A stretch of 24,698 nucleotides of DNA, from the IMG/VR virus record IMGVR_UViG_3300025543_000202, positions 1 through 24,698 of that record. The stretch is one strand, 5' to 3'. Below, one piece after another: positions 12,714 through 20,142 of the stretch; position 1 is the first letter of the stretch; each line of letters begins with the position of its first letter. Position numbers and translations under genes: made by a program. Source of the stretch: a virus. The notes beneath the pieces were generated by a model. The model did no database searches, was not told the origin of the DNA, and was given only the letters and a program-made list of their open reading frames with translations.

Positions 12714-13070
12714 ATGAACGAAAGTAGACATATAAAAAAAGAATCACTATTAGCAGCACTAGAGCAAAGTTTAGGAGTTGTTACAGTAGCTTGTAAGAAA
12801 GCAGACATACCTAGAAGCACATATTACAAATGGCTAAATGAAGATAGTGTATTTGCAAAGGATGTTCAGGAAATAGAAAATGTAGCTTTAGATTTTGCAG
12901 AAAGCCAATTACATAAACAGATAGCAGCAGATTCAACAGCAGCTACAATATTCTACCTAAAGACAAAAGGTAAAAGACGAGGTTATGTTGAAAGACAAGA
13001 AATTACAGGTGCAGATGGAATGCCAACACATTTTGAAATAGAAATAATAAAGCGTGAAGATAAAGACTAA
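12714..13070 (+). CDS. terS: Terminase small subunit
   Basis: A 118-aa protein with an N-terminal helix-turn-helix (about 8-40; VVTVACKKADIPRSTYYKWL), a central helical oligomerisation part (VQEIENVALDFAESQLHKQI) and the common TerS phrase DSTAATIFYLKTKGKRRGYV followed by ERQEITG. It recognises the packaging site and hands DNA to TerL. Overlap of 17 bases with terL. The tRNA-like element lies 40 bases upstream on the other strand, so that region could also contain the packaging site. Confidence 0.85.
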   Translation: MNESRHIKKESLLAALEQSLGVVTVACKKADIPRSTYYKWLNEDSVFAKDVQEIENVALDFAESQLHKQIAADSTAATIFYLKTKGKRRGYVERQEITGADGMPTHFEIEIIKREDKD

Positions 13071-14208
13071 CGTAGTTTTTGAGCATCTTTTAGAATCAAA
13101 AAACAAAATAACAATTGAGCAAGGCGGAACAAGAAGTGGAAAAACTTATAATGTCCTGCTGTATATCATCTTCCATTATTCATTAAAGAATACAGGTAAG
13201 ACTATTACCATTTGCAGAAAAACATTTCCTTCAGTTCGTGCTTCTGTAATGAGGGATTTTTTTGATATACTAAAACTACACAAGTCTTATTTTGAAGACA
13301 ACCATAATAAATCAAATCACGAATACAAACTAAATGGAAACCTAATTGAGTTCATTTCATTAGACCAACCTCAAAAGGTTAGAGGTAGAAAAAGACACCT
13401 GCTTTTCATCAATGAAGCAAATGAGTTAGATTATGAAGATTGGCAGCAATTAGTATTTAGAACAGAAGAAAAAATCATTCTTGACTTTAATCCATCAGAC
13501 GAATACCATTGGATTTATGACAAGGTAATACCAAGAAAAGATGCCGATTTTAATATTACTACTTATTTGGATAATAGTTTCCTTAGTGATACAATTAAAG
13601 AAGAAATTGAAAGGCTAAAACATACTGATGAACAGTATTGGCAAATCTATGGGTTAGGTATAAAAGGAGTTAGTAGGTCTACAATTTTTAATTATGTTGA
13701 GGTAAATAAGATTCCTGAAGATGCAGAATTTATTAGCTTTGGGGCAGATGCAGGATATACAAATGACCCTACAACTTTGGTAGGTGTTTATAGAAAAGAA
13801 TATGATTTGTATATTCAAGAACATTTATATCAAACACAAATGACCACCATTGATATCCATAAGAAATGGAAAAATGTAGGAATAGAAAGGGAAACAATTT
13901 ATTTTGATTCAGCTGAACCTAGATTGATTGAGGAACTGCGTAGGATGGGTTGGAATGTACGACCAAGTTTAAAAGGTGCTGATAGTGTTAATGCAGGAAT
14001 AGACTTGTTAAAACGCTTTAAAATACATATCTTAAAAGATAGCCATAATGCAATACAGGAATTTAGGAACTATAAATGGCAAGAAGATAGAAGTGGTAAG
14101 ATGATTAATAAACCAATTGATAAAAATAACCACCTAATTGATGCTATTCGCTATGCTACTTATTCAGTTCTAAGCAAACCTAATTTTGGAAAATATACAC
14201 TTCACTAA
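13054..14208 (+). CDS. terL: Terminase large subunit
   Basis: A 384-aa packaging motor of the Terminase_3 type. Walker A GGTRSGKT (24-31), Walker B LLFINEANE (116-124), coupling motif LDFNPSD (143-149), then the RNase H-like nuclease with D232 (FGADAG), D285 (YFDSAEP) and D363 (HLIDAIRYA). The start must be GTG at 13054, because a stop codon lies two codons upstream in this frame and the next ATG is inside the ATPase. Length is on the short side but all motifs are present. It powers DNA translocation into proheads and cuts the concatemer. Confidence 0.95.
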   Translation: MKIKTNVVFEHLLESKNKITIEQGGTRSGKTYNVLLYIIFHYSLKNTGKTITICRKTFPSVRASVMRDFFDILKLHKSYFEDNHNKSNHEYKLNGNLIEFISLDQPQKVRGRKRHLLFINEANELDYEDWQQLVFRTEEKIILDFNPSDEYHWIYDKVIPRKDADFNITTYLDNSFLSDTIKEEIERLKHTDEQYWQIYGLGIKGVSRSTIFNYVEVNKIPEDAEFISFGADAGYTNDPTTLVGVYRKEYDLYIQEHLYQTQMTTIDIHKKWKNVGIERETIYFDSAEPRLIEELRRMGWNVRPSLKGADSVNAGIDLLKRFKIHILKDSHNAIQEFRNYKWQEDRSGKMINKPIDKNNHLIDAIRYATYSVLSKPNFGKYTLH

Positions 14209-14214
14209 AAAAAA

Positions 14215-14283
14215 CTTATTAAATTTACTGTTTATTAAATAAATAATTATATATTTGTTTATCATTAATTAAAACAGAACATT
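14215..14283 (+). promoter_or_regulatory. Promoter-leader cassette, copy 3
   Basis: Upstream block TTATTAAATTT (14216-14226), CTG at the -33 place (14228-14230), 19-nt spacer, TATATTTG at 14250-14257 and the leader AAAACAGAACATT directly before ATG 14284. Layout and much of the sequence match copy 2 at 7393. Confidence 0.72.
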
Positions 14284-14433
14284 ATGATTAATATGAACAC
14301 AAACAAACAAACGATTAAAGAATTAGTAGAATTAGGATTAGAAAATACTTATACTCACGCTCCTTTATGCATTCAAAGAAGAACATTATTAGAACTTGCT
14401 GTAGCAATGAATTTGATTACACCGAAATCTTAA
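14284..14433 (+). CDS. Small helical phage protein, 49 aa
   Basis: MINMNTNKQTIKELVELGLE, then YTHAPLCIQRRTLLELAVAM and a short end. First gene behind promoter copy 3, with its AAAACAGAACATT leader. The helix pattern could be DNA-binding, but nothing is recognised. A second in-frame ATG (codon 4) is an alternative start. Confidence 0.55.
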   Translation: MINMNTNKQTIKELVELGLENTYTHAPLCIQRRTLLELAVAMNLITPKS

Positions 14434-14455
14434 TATAAATTTTAAAACAGAACAG

Positions 14456-14542
14456 ATGAAAAAATTACAGACATTAGTATTGATATTAGCACCTAGTTAT
14501 TTTATAGGTAGATTTATTGTAGGTTTAATCTTTAACATTTAA
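14456..14542 (+). CDS. Membrane mini-protein, 28 aa
   Basis: MKKLQTLVLILAPSYFIGRF then IVGLIFNI: almost wholly hydrophobic with two lysines at the start. The AAAACAGAACAG leader directly in front supports translation of this very short gene. It is inserted between terL and the tail genes. Function unknown. Confidence 0.45.
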   Translation: MKKLQTLVLILAPSYFIGRFIVGLIFNI

Positions 14543-14545
14543 GAT

Positions 14546-14671
14546 ATGGCTTGGGATGACTATTTAAATCCACACGAACAAAAAGAATATGAATGTTCAG
14601 AATGTGGTGAACCATTAGAAACAGATGCAGGTTACTGCTCAGGAACTTGTTTTAAGGCAAGTATGATATAG
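14546..14671 (+). CDS. Zinc-ribbon mini-protein, 41 aa
   Basis: The sequence contains CSECGEPLETDAGYCSGTC: two CxxC/CxxxC knuckles (C17, C20, C31, C35) that should bind one zinc ion. Such mini zinc ribbons in phages bind nucleic acid or host proteins. It starts 3 bases after the previous stop and ends ahead of the hairpin pair at 14687-14750. Confidence 0.6.
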   Translation: MAWDDYLNPHEQKEYECSECGEPLETDAGYCSGTCFKASMI

Positions 14672-14686
14672 TATTAAAAAAATATG

Positions 14687-14712
14687 ATGCTGTTAGTTGG
14701 GGAACACAGCAT
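14687..14712 (+). promoter_or_regulatory. Stable hairpin upstream of the terminator
   Basis: ATGCTGT (14687-14693) pairs perfectly with ACAGCAT (14706-14712) around a 12-base loop. It stands six bases before the terminator stem, so the transcript would end in two hairpins, perhaps protecting the 3' end. No gene occupies 14672-14797. Confidence 0.5.
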
Positions 14713-14717
14713 TGTTT

Positions 14718-14750
14718 AAAAGGGTAGTCAGAAATGGCTACCTTTTTTTT
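14718..14750 (+). terminator. Strong rho-independent terminator before the tail genes
   Basis: AAGGGTAGTCA (14720-14730) pairs with TGGCTACCTTT around a GAAA tetraloop (14731-14734), with two G-U pairs, followed by a T run to 14750. It separates the small-gene operon from the tail assembly chaperone operon. Confidence 0.88.
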
Positions 14751-14775
14751 ATTACCTTTATTGAAATAAAAAACT

Positions 14776-14797
14776 AAATTAATTACGTTATACTATT
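14776..14797 (+). promoter_or_regulatory. ACGTTATA leader motif, copy b (late tail operon)
   Basis: The 22 bases directly before ATG 14798 match 20 of 22 bases with those before ATG 22054, including the core TACGTTATA. Because the terminator ends at 14750, transcription of the tail operon has to start in 14751-14797, which makes a promoter function for this element likely. Confidence 0.55.
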
Positions 14798-15451
14798 ATG
14801 AAATTTGAATTAACAATACCAAGCAGTTTATCTGAGATATCATTGAAGCAATATAAGAAGTTTCTAAAAATACAAGAAAGCAATGAAGATTCATATTTCC
14901 TGCAATGTAAAATGATAGAAATATTTTGTAACCTAGATGCCAAAAGTGTTAGACTTTTAAAACTAACTGATGCTGACAGGGTTGTTCAAATTATCAATAA
15001 GATGTTTGAAGAAAAACCTCAACTGATAAGAACCTTTAAATTAGGTGGCATTGAATATGGGTTAATTCCTAACCTTGACGAAATTTCATTAGGTGAATAT
15101 GTAGACTTGGATACTTATATGGGTGATTGGCAGAATATGCAAATAGCAATGAACGTATTGTTTAGACCTATCAAAGAAAAGATAGGTGATAAATACCTTA
15201 TAAAAGATTATGATGTTGAATCTAAAGATTTGCTGCAGGAAATTCCAATGGATGTAGTATTTGGTGCAGTTTTTTTTTTGTACAATTTAGGAATCGACTT
15301 GTCGAAAGTTATGATGGATTATTTGGAGGACAATCAAATGGACAACTTGATGGAGCAACAAATTTTTCAAGAAAGTATGGATGGTATCAAAGCATCTTCG
15401 CTGCACTCGCTCAAAGTGATGTTAGACGAATTGAAGATATCACTAAATTAA
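14798..15451 (+). CDS. Tail assembly chaperone, short form, 217 aa
   Basis: Soluble helical protein beginning MKFELTIPSSLSEISLKQYK, a start typical of flavophage tail assembly chaperones, followed by a beta-rich middle and helical end. These proteins bind the tape measure during tail assembly and are classically made in short and long (-1 frameshift) forms. A T10 run lies at 15270-15279 in codons GTT TTT TTT TTG. It is the first gene behind a terminator and the ACGTTATA leader. The 0-frame after T10 still codes for a plausible helical tail up to 15451. Confidence 0.7.
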   Translation: MKFELTIPSSLSEISLKQYKKFLKIQESNEDSYFLQCKMIEIFCNLDAKSVRLLKLTDADRVVQIINKMFEEKPQLIRTFKLGGIEYGLIPNLDEISLGEYVDLDTYMGDWQNMQIAMNVLFRPIKEKIGDKYLIKDYDVESKDLLQEIPMDVVFGAVFFLYNLGIDLSKVMMDYLEDNQMDNLMEQQIFQESMDGIKASSLHSLKVMLDELKISLN

Positions 15452-15537
15452 ATGTACATAAATGTTTATATGCTTTAGAATTTATGAAAGAAAAATCAGA
15501 ACTAGAAGCAAAACAAATTAAAAATAAATTCAAATGA
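15226..15537 (+). CDS. Frameshift extension of the tail assembly chaperone (-1 frame)
   Basis: This frame is open from 15226 to TGA 15535-15537 and has no usable start codon before its conserved part. It codes for a glycine-rich linker and then SRKYGWYQSIFAALAQSDVR followed by ITKLNVHKCLYALEFMKEKS, a pattern known from the C-terminal part of Bacteroidota phage chaperones (GWY...ALA..D......T......L.F.KEK...E.K.IK). A -1 slip on the T TTT TTT heptamer at 15271-15277 joins it to the 14798 frame, giving a long form 14798-15537 (about 247 aa). The end overlaps the next ATG (ATGA). The slip site is inferred, the coding signature in both frames is seen. Confidence 0.7.
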   Translation, partial: RFAAGNSNGCSIWCSFFFVQFRNRLVESYDGLFGGQSNGQLDGATNFSRKYGWYQSIFAALAQSDVRRIEDITKLNVHKCLYALEFMKEKSELEAKQIKNKFK

Positions 15538-16004
15538 GCAATCAGGGAATAAGGGGTTTTTACCAATTAACTGAAACAATTAAATCACAGTTATTATTAG
15601 ATATAAATATTAACACAGTCACTACAGGCGATGTAAGCGATGTTAATCTACATAAGCAGGATATATTCCCATTAGGACATATCATTGTAAATAACGTAGT
15701 TGTAAATGAGCAGACATTGGATTTTAATATAAGTGTATTGGCTTGTGATATTGTAAATCAATCAAAGCTAGAAACAGAAGATATTTTTACAGGCAATAAT
15801 GATGTTCAGAATATTTTAAACACTCAACTAGGGGTCTTAAATAAGCTGATACAGAAGTTAAGAATGGGTAACCTACATACAGATATGTATCAATTAGATG
15901 GTAGTCCAAGTCTTGACCCATTTTATGACAGATTTGAAAACCAATTAGCAGGATGGACTGCAACAATGAACATACAGATTTATAATGACATTTATATTTG
16001 CTGA
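15534..16004 (+). CDS. Structural protein, probably tail completion/terminator-like, 156 aa
   Basis: The protein has an N-terminal helix (GIRGFYQLTETIKSQLLLDI), alternating strands and the end LAGWTATMNIQIYNDIYIC, a layout reminiscent of tail terminator or neck proteins that close the tail tube. Proteins with this 'LDPFYDRFEN.L.GW...' ending are frequent in flavophages. It is tightly coupled on both sides (ATGA and TGATG). The exact role is inferred from position beside the gp10-like gene. Confidence 0.6.
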   Translation: MSNQGIRGFYQLTETIKSQLLLDININTVTTGDVSDVNLHKQDIFPLGHIIVNNVVVNEQTLDFNISVLACDIVNQSKLETEDIFTGNNDVQNILNTQLGVLNKLIQKLRMGNLHTDMYQLDGSPSLDPFYDRFENQLAGWTATMNIQIYNDIYIC

Positions 16005-16537
16005 TGGAATTTAATGAGGTAGATAAAGAATTAAAGAAGTTTGGTAATTATATTATTCAGCAGTCAAGGAGCAACCTTACAAAAGGAAAACGTAACTACA
16101 CTAAAGAACTTTATAATTCATTGAGTTATAAATTAGAAGAATCAGGTGATGGTTTTATCATTGATTTTTTTATGGAAGATTATGGTGCATTTCAAGACCA
16201 AGGGGTTAAAGGTGTTAAAAGTAATTATATTGAAAATAAAAATTCACCATTTTCATACAAAGCAAGTAGTAATTTAAAAGGTTTAGAATATAAGACAAAG
16301 ATATTTTCTAAATGGGCAAAATACAGAAAGCTGCAGCCTAGAGATAAAAAAGGAAGATTTGGAACATATGAATCAATGGGGTATATCTTAGCCAATAGCA
16401 TAAAGAATAAAGGTATAAAAGCAACAATGTTTTTTAGTAAGCCATTTGAAGCAGCATTAGAAAGGTTACCTGTTGAATTGGTTAATTCATTTTCATTAGA
16501 TGTTGAAAAATCAATATTATTAGCACAAAAAAATTAA
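16004..16537 (+). CDS. HK97 gp10-like head-tail connector/tail completion protein
   Basis: Start set at ATG 16004, which overlaps the preceding TGA (TGATG), not at the TTG two codons earlier. The 177-aa protein resembles the gp10-like family in order: N-terminal helix with K and R (NYIIQQSRSNLTKGKRNYTK), a beta part (IIDFFMEDYGAFQDQGVKGV, the usual 'YA.fvd.G..g' core), a basic insert, then a C-terminal helix with KPFEAALERLP. Such proteins join head and tail. A good but not certain match. Confidence 0.6.
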   Translation: MEFNEVDKELKKFGNYIIQQSRSNLTKGKRNYTKELYNSLSYKLEESGDGFIIDFFMEDYGAFQDQGVKGVKSNYIENKNSPFSYKASSNLKGLEYKTKIFSKWAKYRKLQPRDKKGRFGTYESMGYILANSIKNKGIKATMFFSKPFEAALERLPVELVNSFSLDVEKSILLAQKN

Positions 16538-16543
16538 AATATA

Positions 16544-17545
16544 ATGGCAGATATAGCATTAAGAAGTCCACAATTTAAGCATAAAGAAATTCCTGCATCA
16601 GGAGTATTATCAACTGTTTGCACGGTGGCTATTGATGGAACTTTAAGATATACATTAATTAAAAATGTAGCACCATCAACATCAGTAAATTTTGATATAT
16701 CAGAACTAGCTAGAGATTATTTAGAAATAGAATATAAGACTGATTTTATTGCACAATATGTGGATATTGTAACAACATTAACAAATCACGCAGGGTTAAA
16801 TGGAACTGCTACAGTAGTTGGTTCTGCTACAACTTTTACTGACAGAGGTTTTGAATCATATGGAACTTTTACAGAAAACTCTAATCCTGAGGTATATCAA
16901 ACACGACCTAGATTTTTAATAGCAGATGAAATTAATTCATTTCAAACTTTTAATATTACAGTATTAGCACCAACAGGGAAGGCTGTTATATTGCCAAATG
17001 TTGATAATGGAGGTGTTTTATCAGCGCTTATATTAAGTGGGTCTACAAATAGTACAGTTTGGAATGGTGTTACTGCAACAGTTAAAAGAATAGATTGTAC
17101 TAAATATGGTGATGGAAAAAAAGTTATATTCATTAACAAATATGGAGCACAACAAGAACTTTGGTTTTTCTTAAAAAATACAAATTCATTAGCAAGAACA
17201 AATGAGGGGTATAAATCAAATACGATAACATACTCAACAGATAATCACGCAACATATTCAAATAAAAATGCACCAAATAAAGTATTTAATACTCAAGGAA
17301 AAAGAACACATAAATTAAGTAGTGGGTTTTACCCTGAATTTGCAAATGAATTTTTTGAGCAGTTACTATTATCAGAATATGTATGGATGGAAATACCAAG
17401 CAGGGAGGATAGAAGGGTTAATATTACTACTCCTGTAAAAGTTAAAACATCATCAATGGCATTTAAGACTTCTGTGAATGATAGATTGATAGAATATACA
17501 ATTGATTTTGAAGAAGCATATGATTACATAAACAACATACGATAG
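16544..17545 (+). CDS. Tail structural protein, 333 aa
   Basis: A beta-rich protein without membrane segments, Thr/Asn-rich, with MADIALRSPQFKHKEIPASG at the start and NFDISELARDYLEIEYKTDF near 68. Position between the gp10-like gene and the large tail protein, and common occurrence of this start in flavophages, point to a tail or baseplate protein. The C-terminal part (from about 230) contains many aromatic residues. Exact role not determined. Confidence 0.55.
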   Translation: MADIALRSPQFKHKEIPASGVLSTVCTVAIDGTLRYTLIKNVAPSTSVNFDISELARDYLEIEYKTDFIAQYVDIVTTLTNHAGLNGTATVVGSATTFTDRGFESYGTFTENSNPEVYQTRPRFLIADEINSFQTFNITVLAPTGKAVILPNVDNGGVLSALILSGSTNSTVWNGVTATVKRIDCTKYGDGKKVIFINKYGAQQELWFFLKNTNSLARTNEGYKSNTITYSTDNHATYSNKNAPNKVFNTQGKRTHKLSSGFYPEFANEFFEQLLLSEYVWMEIPSREDRRVNITTPVKVKTSSMAFKTSVNDRLIEYTIDFEEAYDYINNIR

Positions 17546-19990
17546 ATGCAAAAACTACAATTATACATTGAAGGTCAAAGGGTAGATTTGTTTAAGGATG
17601 AAAATGTTTCATTTACCCAAACTTTGCAGAATGTAAAAGACATAGGGAAGATATTTACTGAATTTACCAAGACCTTTGCTGTACCTGCTTCTAATGTAAA
17701 TAATAAAATATTCAAACACTTTTATAATTTTGATGTATCAAGTGGTGATACTACTTTTGCATATGATGCAAGAAACAAACAACCTGCAACCTTAGAATTA
17801 AATGACCTACCTTTTAAAGAAGGTGCTATTAAATTAAATGGGGTTAAGTTAAAAAACAATGTAGCACATACTTACAATATTACATTCTTTGGTAATACTG
17901 TAAATTTAAAAGATATTCTAGCAAAAAGCCAATTGTCATCATTATCAGGATTAGCACAACACAATCAAATTTATAGCTATTCAGATGTAGTTTCAGCAAT
18001 GCAATCAACTCAAAGTAGTGGTGATATAATTGTACCTTTGATTACCCATACAAATAGATTGATTTATGATTCTAGCAGTCATATTGTTTTCCCACCTGAC
18101 CCTGATTTAAAGATAAGAAATTTATACCCACATACATCATCAACCCATAATGGTGTTGAATGGAATCAGTTTAAATATGCTATAAAAGTACAAGCAATTA
18201 TAGATGCTATTCAAGCAGAGGTTTTTGTTGGTGGTCAAACACTAACCTTTTCAGATGACTTTTTTAATAATGCAACAAATGATGATTTTAACAATTTGTA
18301 TTTATGGCTTCATAGGAAAAAAGGTTCAGTAGATGCACCATCACAAGTGTTACAAAACTTTACACAAGTTACAGAATTAGGAACAACAGTTTGTGTACCA
18401 ACTTCAAATTGCCAACCATCAACATCAAATGTTTCAAATGGTATTCTAGCTTTAACAGCACAATCACCTTATAGTATATCTTTTTTAAACTTAAATGTAA
18501 CACCTCCAAATAATACAGATGCTTATATTATTAGAGTTATAAGGGATGGCTCACAGATAGTTAGTGAAGTAACAGGAACAGGGGCAAAACAATTAATTGT
18601 AGTTCCGTTTAATGATAGCACCTACACAGTTCAAATTGCATCATCTACAAATATGCTTTTTGCTATTGGAAATATACAATGGACTGTAAGTTGGACTACA
18701 GGAACAATTGGAGGGCTTGGAACAAATGGTCAAATGATTTATTCTAATGCATCAGCATTTCAAACAACTGCTTTTATTGATTTTAATATTAATGAACAGA
18801 TGCCTAAAATGTCTATCATTGATTTCCTTACAGGGCTTTTTAAGATGTTCAATTTAACTGCTTATGTAGATAATTTAGGGGTTATTGTAGTTAGAACTTT
18901 AGACAGTTATTATGCAGCAGGTTCAGCAGAACCAATTAATATTGATAGGTATTTAGATACAAAAACTTCAACTGTGAATGTTGCATTGCCTTTTAAAAAC
19001 ATAGACTTTCAATATAAGGGACTAGGAACGCTATTAGCGAAACAATTTGAACAAATCAATAACTTAGGGTGGGGAACATTATCTTACAGCTTAGATGGTA
19101 ACATTTACGATGCACCTACAAAAAAATATAAAATAGAATTACCTTTTGAGCATATGCAATATGAAAGGCTTTATGATGTTCAGGGTGGTGCTTCTACGAC
19201 TGTACAATATGGTTTTTTTGTAGATGATAATTTAGAACCTTATTTTGGAATGCCTTTATTATTTTACCCAATAAGACAAATTAACGAAACAGCAATTAGA
19301 ATTAGAGATACAGAATCTACTAATGTTTCAGACATTGATGATTATTTTATTCCATCAAATGCTGTAGCTTTAGAATCTAGCACAAGCAAATCAAATATAC
19401 ACTTTGGTAATGAGATTAACGAATACCAAGCAAATGAGGTAGGGGACCCATTATCTTTTACTGATACTTTATTTGAAACTAATTACAAGACATACATTCA
19501 GAATGTATTTAATGTCAGTAGAAGAATAACAAAAGTTACTGCATACCTACCTATGAAGATTTATTATAATTTACAATTGAATGATTTGATTCAATTAGGG
19601 CAAAACAATTATAAAATAAATTCTTTAACTACTAATTTAACAACAGGGAAAACAGAATTTGAATTATTGAATGATGTTAAACAAGCAGACTTAATTGTAT
19701 CAGTTCCTACAACACCAACAAATTTAGTTGCTTCTAATAATTCATCATCAGGCTTTACAATAACTTGGGATGCTTCTACATCACCTAACGGAACTACTAT
19801 GAGTTATTATGTACTATTATTAAATGGCGTTGCTGTAGGAGGTGCTTTGGCATATCCATTAGCATCTACTTATTCTGATGATGTTACAGGTTTAAATCCA
19901 CAAACAGGATATCCTGTTACAGTTATTGCTTATGATATAAATGGTAATCAATCCCTAGCATCTAATATTTTACAAGCATATACAACATAA
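17546..19990 (+). CDS. Large tail protein with C-terminal fibronectin III domain, 814 aa
   Basis: It starts directly after the preceding stop. The N-terminal part (LYIEGQRVDLFKDENVSFTQ, then QNVKDIGKIFTEFTKTFAVP) is a recurring segment of flavophage baseplate/tail proteins. The middle is beta-rich; around 400-500 there is MPKMSIIDFLTGLFKMFNLT, a hub-like phrase. Residues about 720-814 (PTTPTNLVASNNSSSGFTIT, W, then YDINGNQSLASN) form a fibronectin type III domain, typical of surface-exposed phage proteins that bind carbohydrates weakly. It is likely a distal tail or tail hub protein. Confidence 0.65.
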   Translation: MQKLQLYIEGQRVDLFKDENVSFTQTLQNVKDIGKIFTEFTKTFAVPASNVNNKIFKHFYNFDVSSGDTTFAYDARNKQPATLELNDLPFKEGAIKLNGVKLKNNVAHTYNITFFGNTVNLKDILAKSQLSSLSGLAQHNQIYSYSDVVSAMQSTQSSGDIIVPLITHTNRLIYDSSSHIVFPPDPDLKIRNLYPHTSSTHNGVEWNQFKYAIKVQAIIDAIQAEVFVGGQTLTFSDDFFNNATNDDFNNLYLWLHRKKGSVDAPSQVLQNFTQVTELGTTVCVPTSNCQPSTSNVSNGILALTAQSPYSISFLNLNVTPPNNTDAYIIRVIRDGSQIVSEVTGTGAKQLIVVPFNDSTYTVQIASSTNMLFAIGNIQWTVSWTTGTIGGLGTNGQMIYSNASAFQTTAFIDFNINEQMPKMSIIDFLTGLFKMFNLTAYVDNLGVIVVRTLDSYYAAGSAEPINIDRYLDTKTSTVNVALPFKNIDFQYKGLGTLLAKQFEQINNLGWGTLSYSLDGNIYDAPTKKYKIELPFEHMQYERLYDVQGGASTTVQYGFFVDDNLEPYFGMPLLFYPIRQINETAIRIRDTESTNVSDIDDYFIPSNAVALESSTSKSNIHFGNEINEYQANEVGDPLSFTDTLFETNYKTYIQNVFNVSRRITKVTAYLPMKIYYNLQLNDLIQLGQNNYKINSLTTNLTTGKTEFELLNDVKQADLIVSVPTTPTNLVASNNSSSGFTITWDASTSPNGTTMSYYVLLLNGVAVGGALAYPLASTYSDDVTGLNPQTGYPVTVIAYDINGNQSLASNILQAYTT

Positions 19991-19995
19991 AAAAT

Positions 19996-20142
19996 ATGAT
20001 AAAAAATATAATTGATTTACTGCAAATAGTAAAAGGGGAAACCGAAAATATAAGAATTGCACAAGGGGAATACAAATTAGCAGAATCAATTTCTGAAGGC
20101 ATTAAGCAAACAAAAACGAAAATAAGATGGCGAAAAAAATAG
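19996..20142 (+). CDS. Small helical phage protein, 48 aa
   Basis: MIKNIIDLLQIVKGETENIR, then a helix and a very basic end (KTKIRWRKK). It overlaps the tape measure start by 16 bases. Coupling and position next to the tape measure gene suggest a tail assembly accessory protein, unproven. Confidence 0.5.
   Translation: MIKNIIDLLQIVKGETENIRIAQGEYKLAESISEGIKQTKTKIRWRKK

Noticed and set aside
15270-15279. T10 run as a simple sequencing error joining two genes
   Set aside because: Both frames after the run code for plausible chaperone sequence, and overlapping short and long forms are known for this gene class, so a programmed frameshift explains it better. Read data would still be needed.
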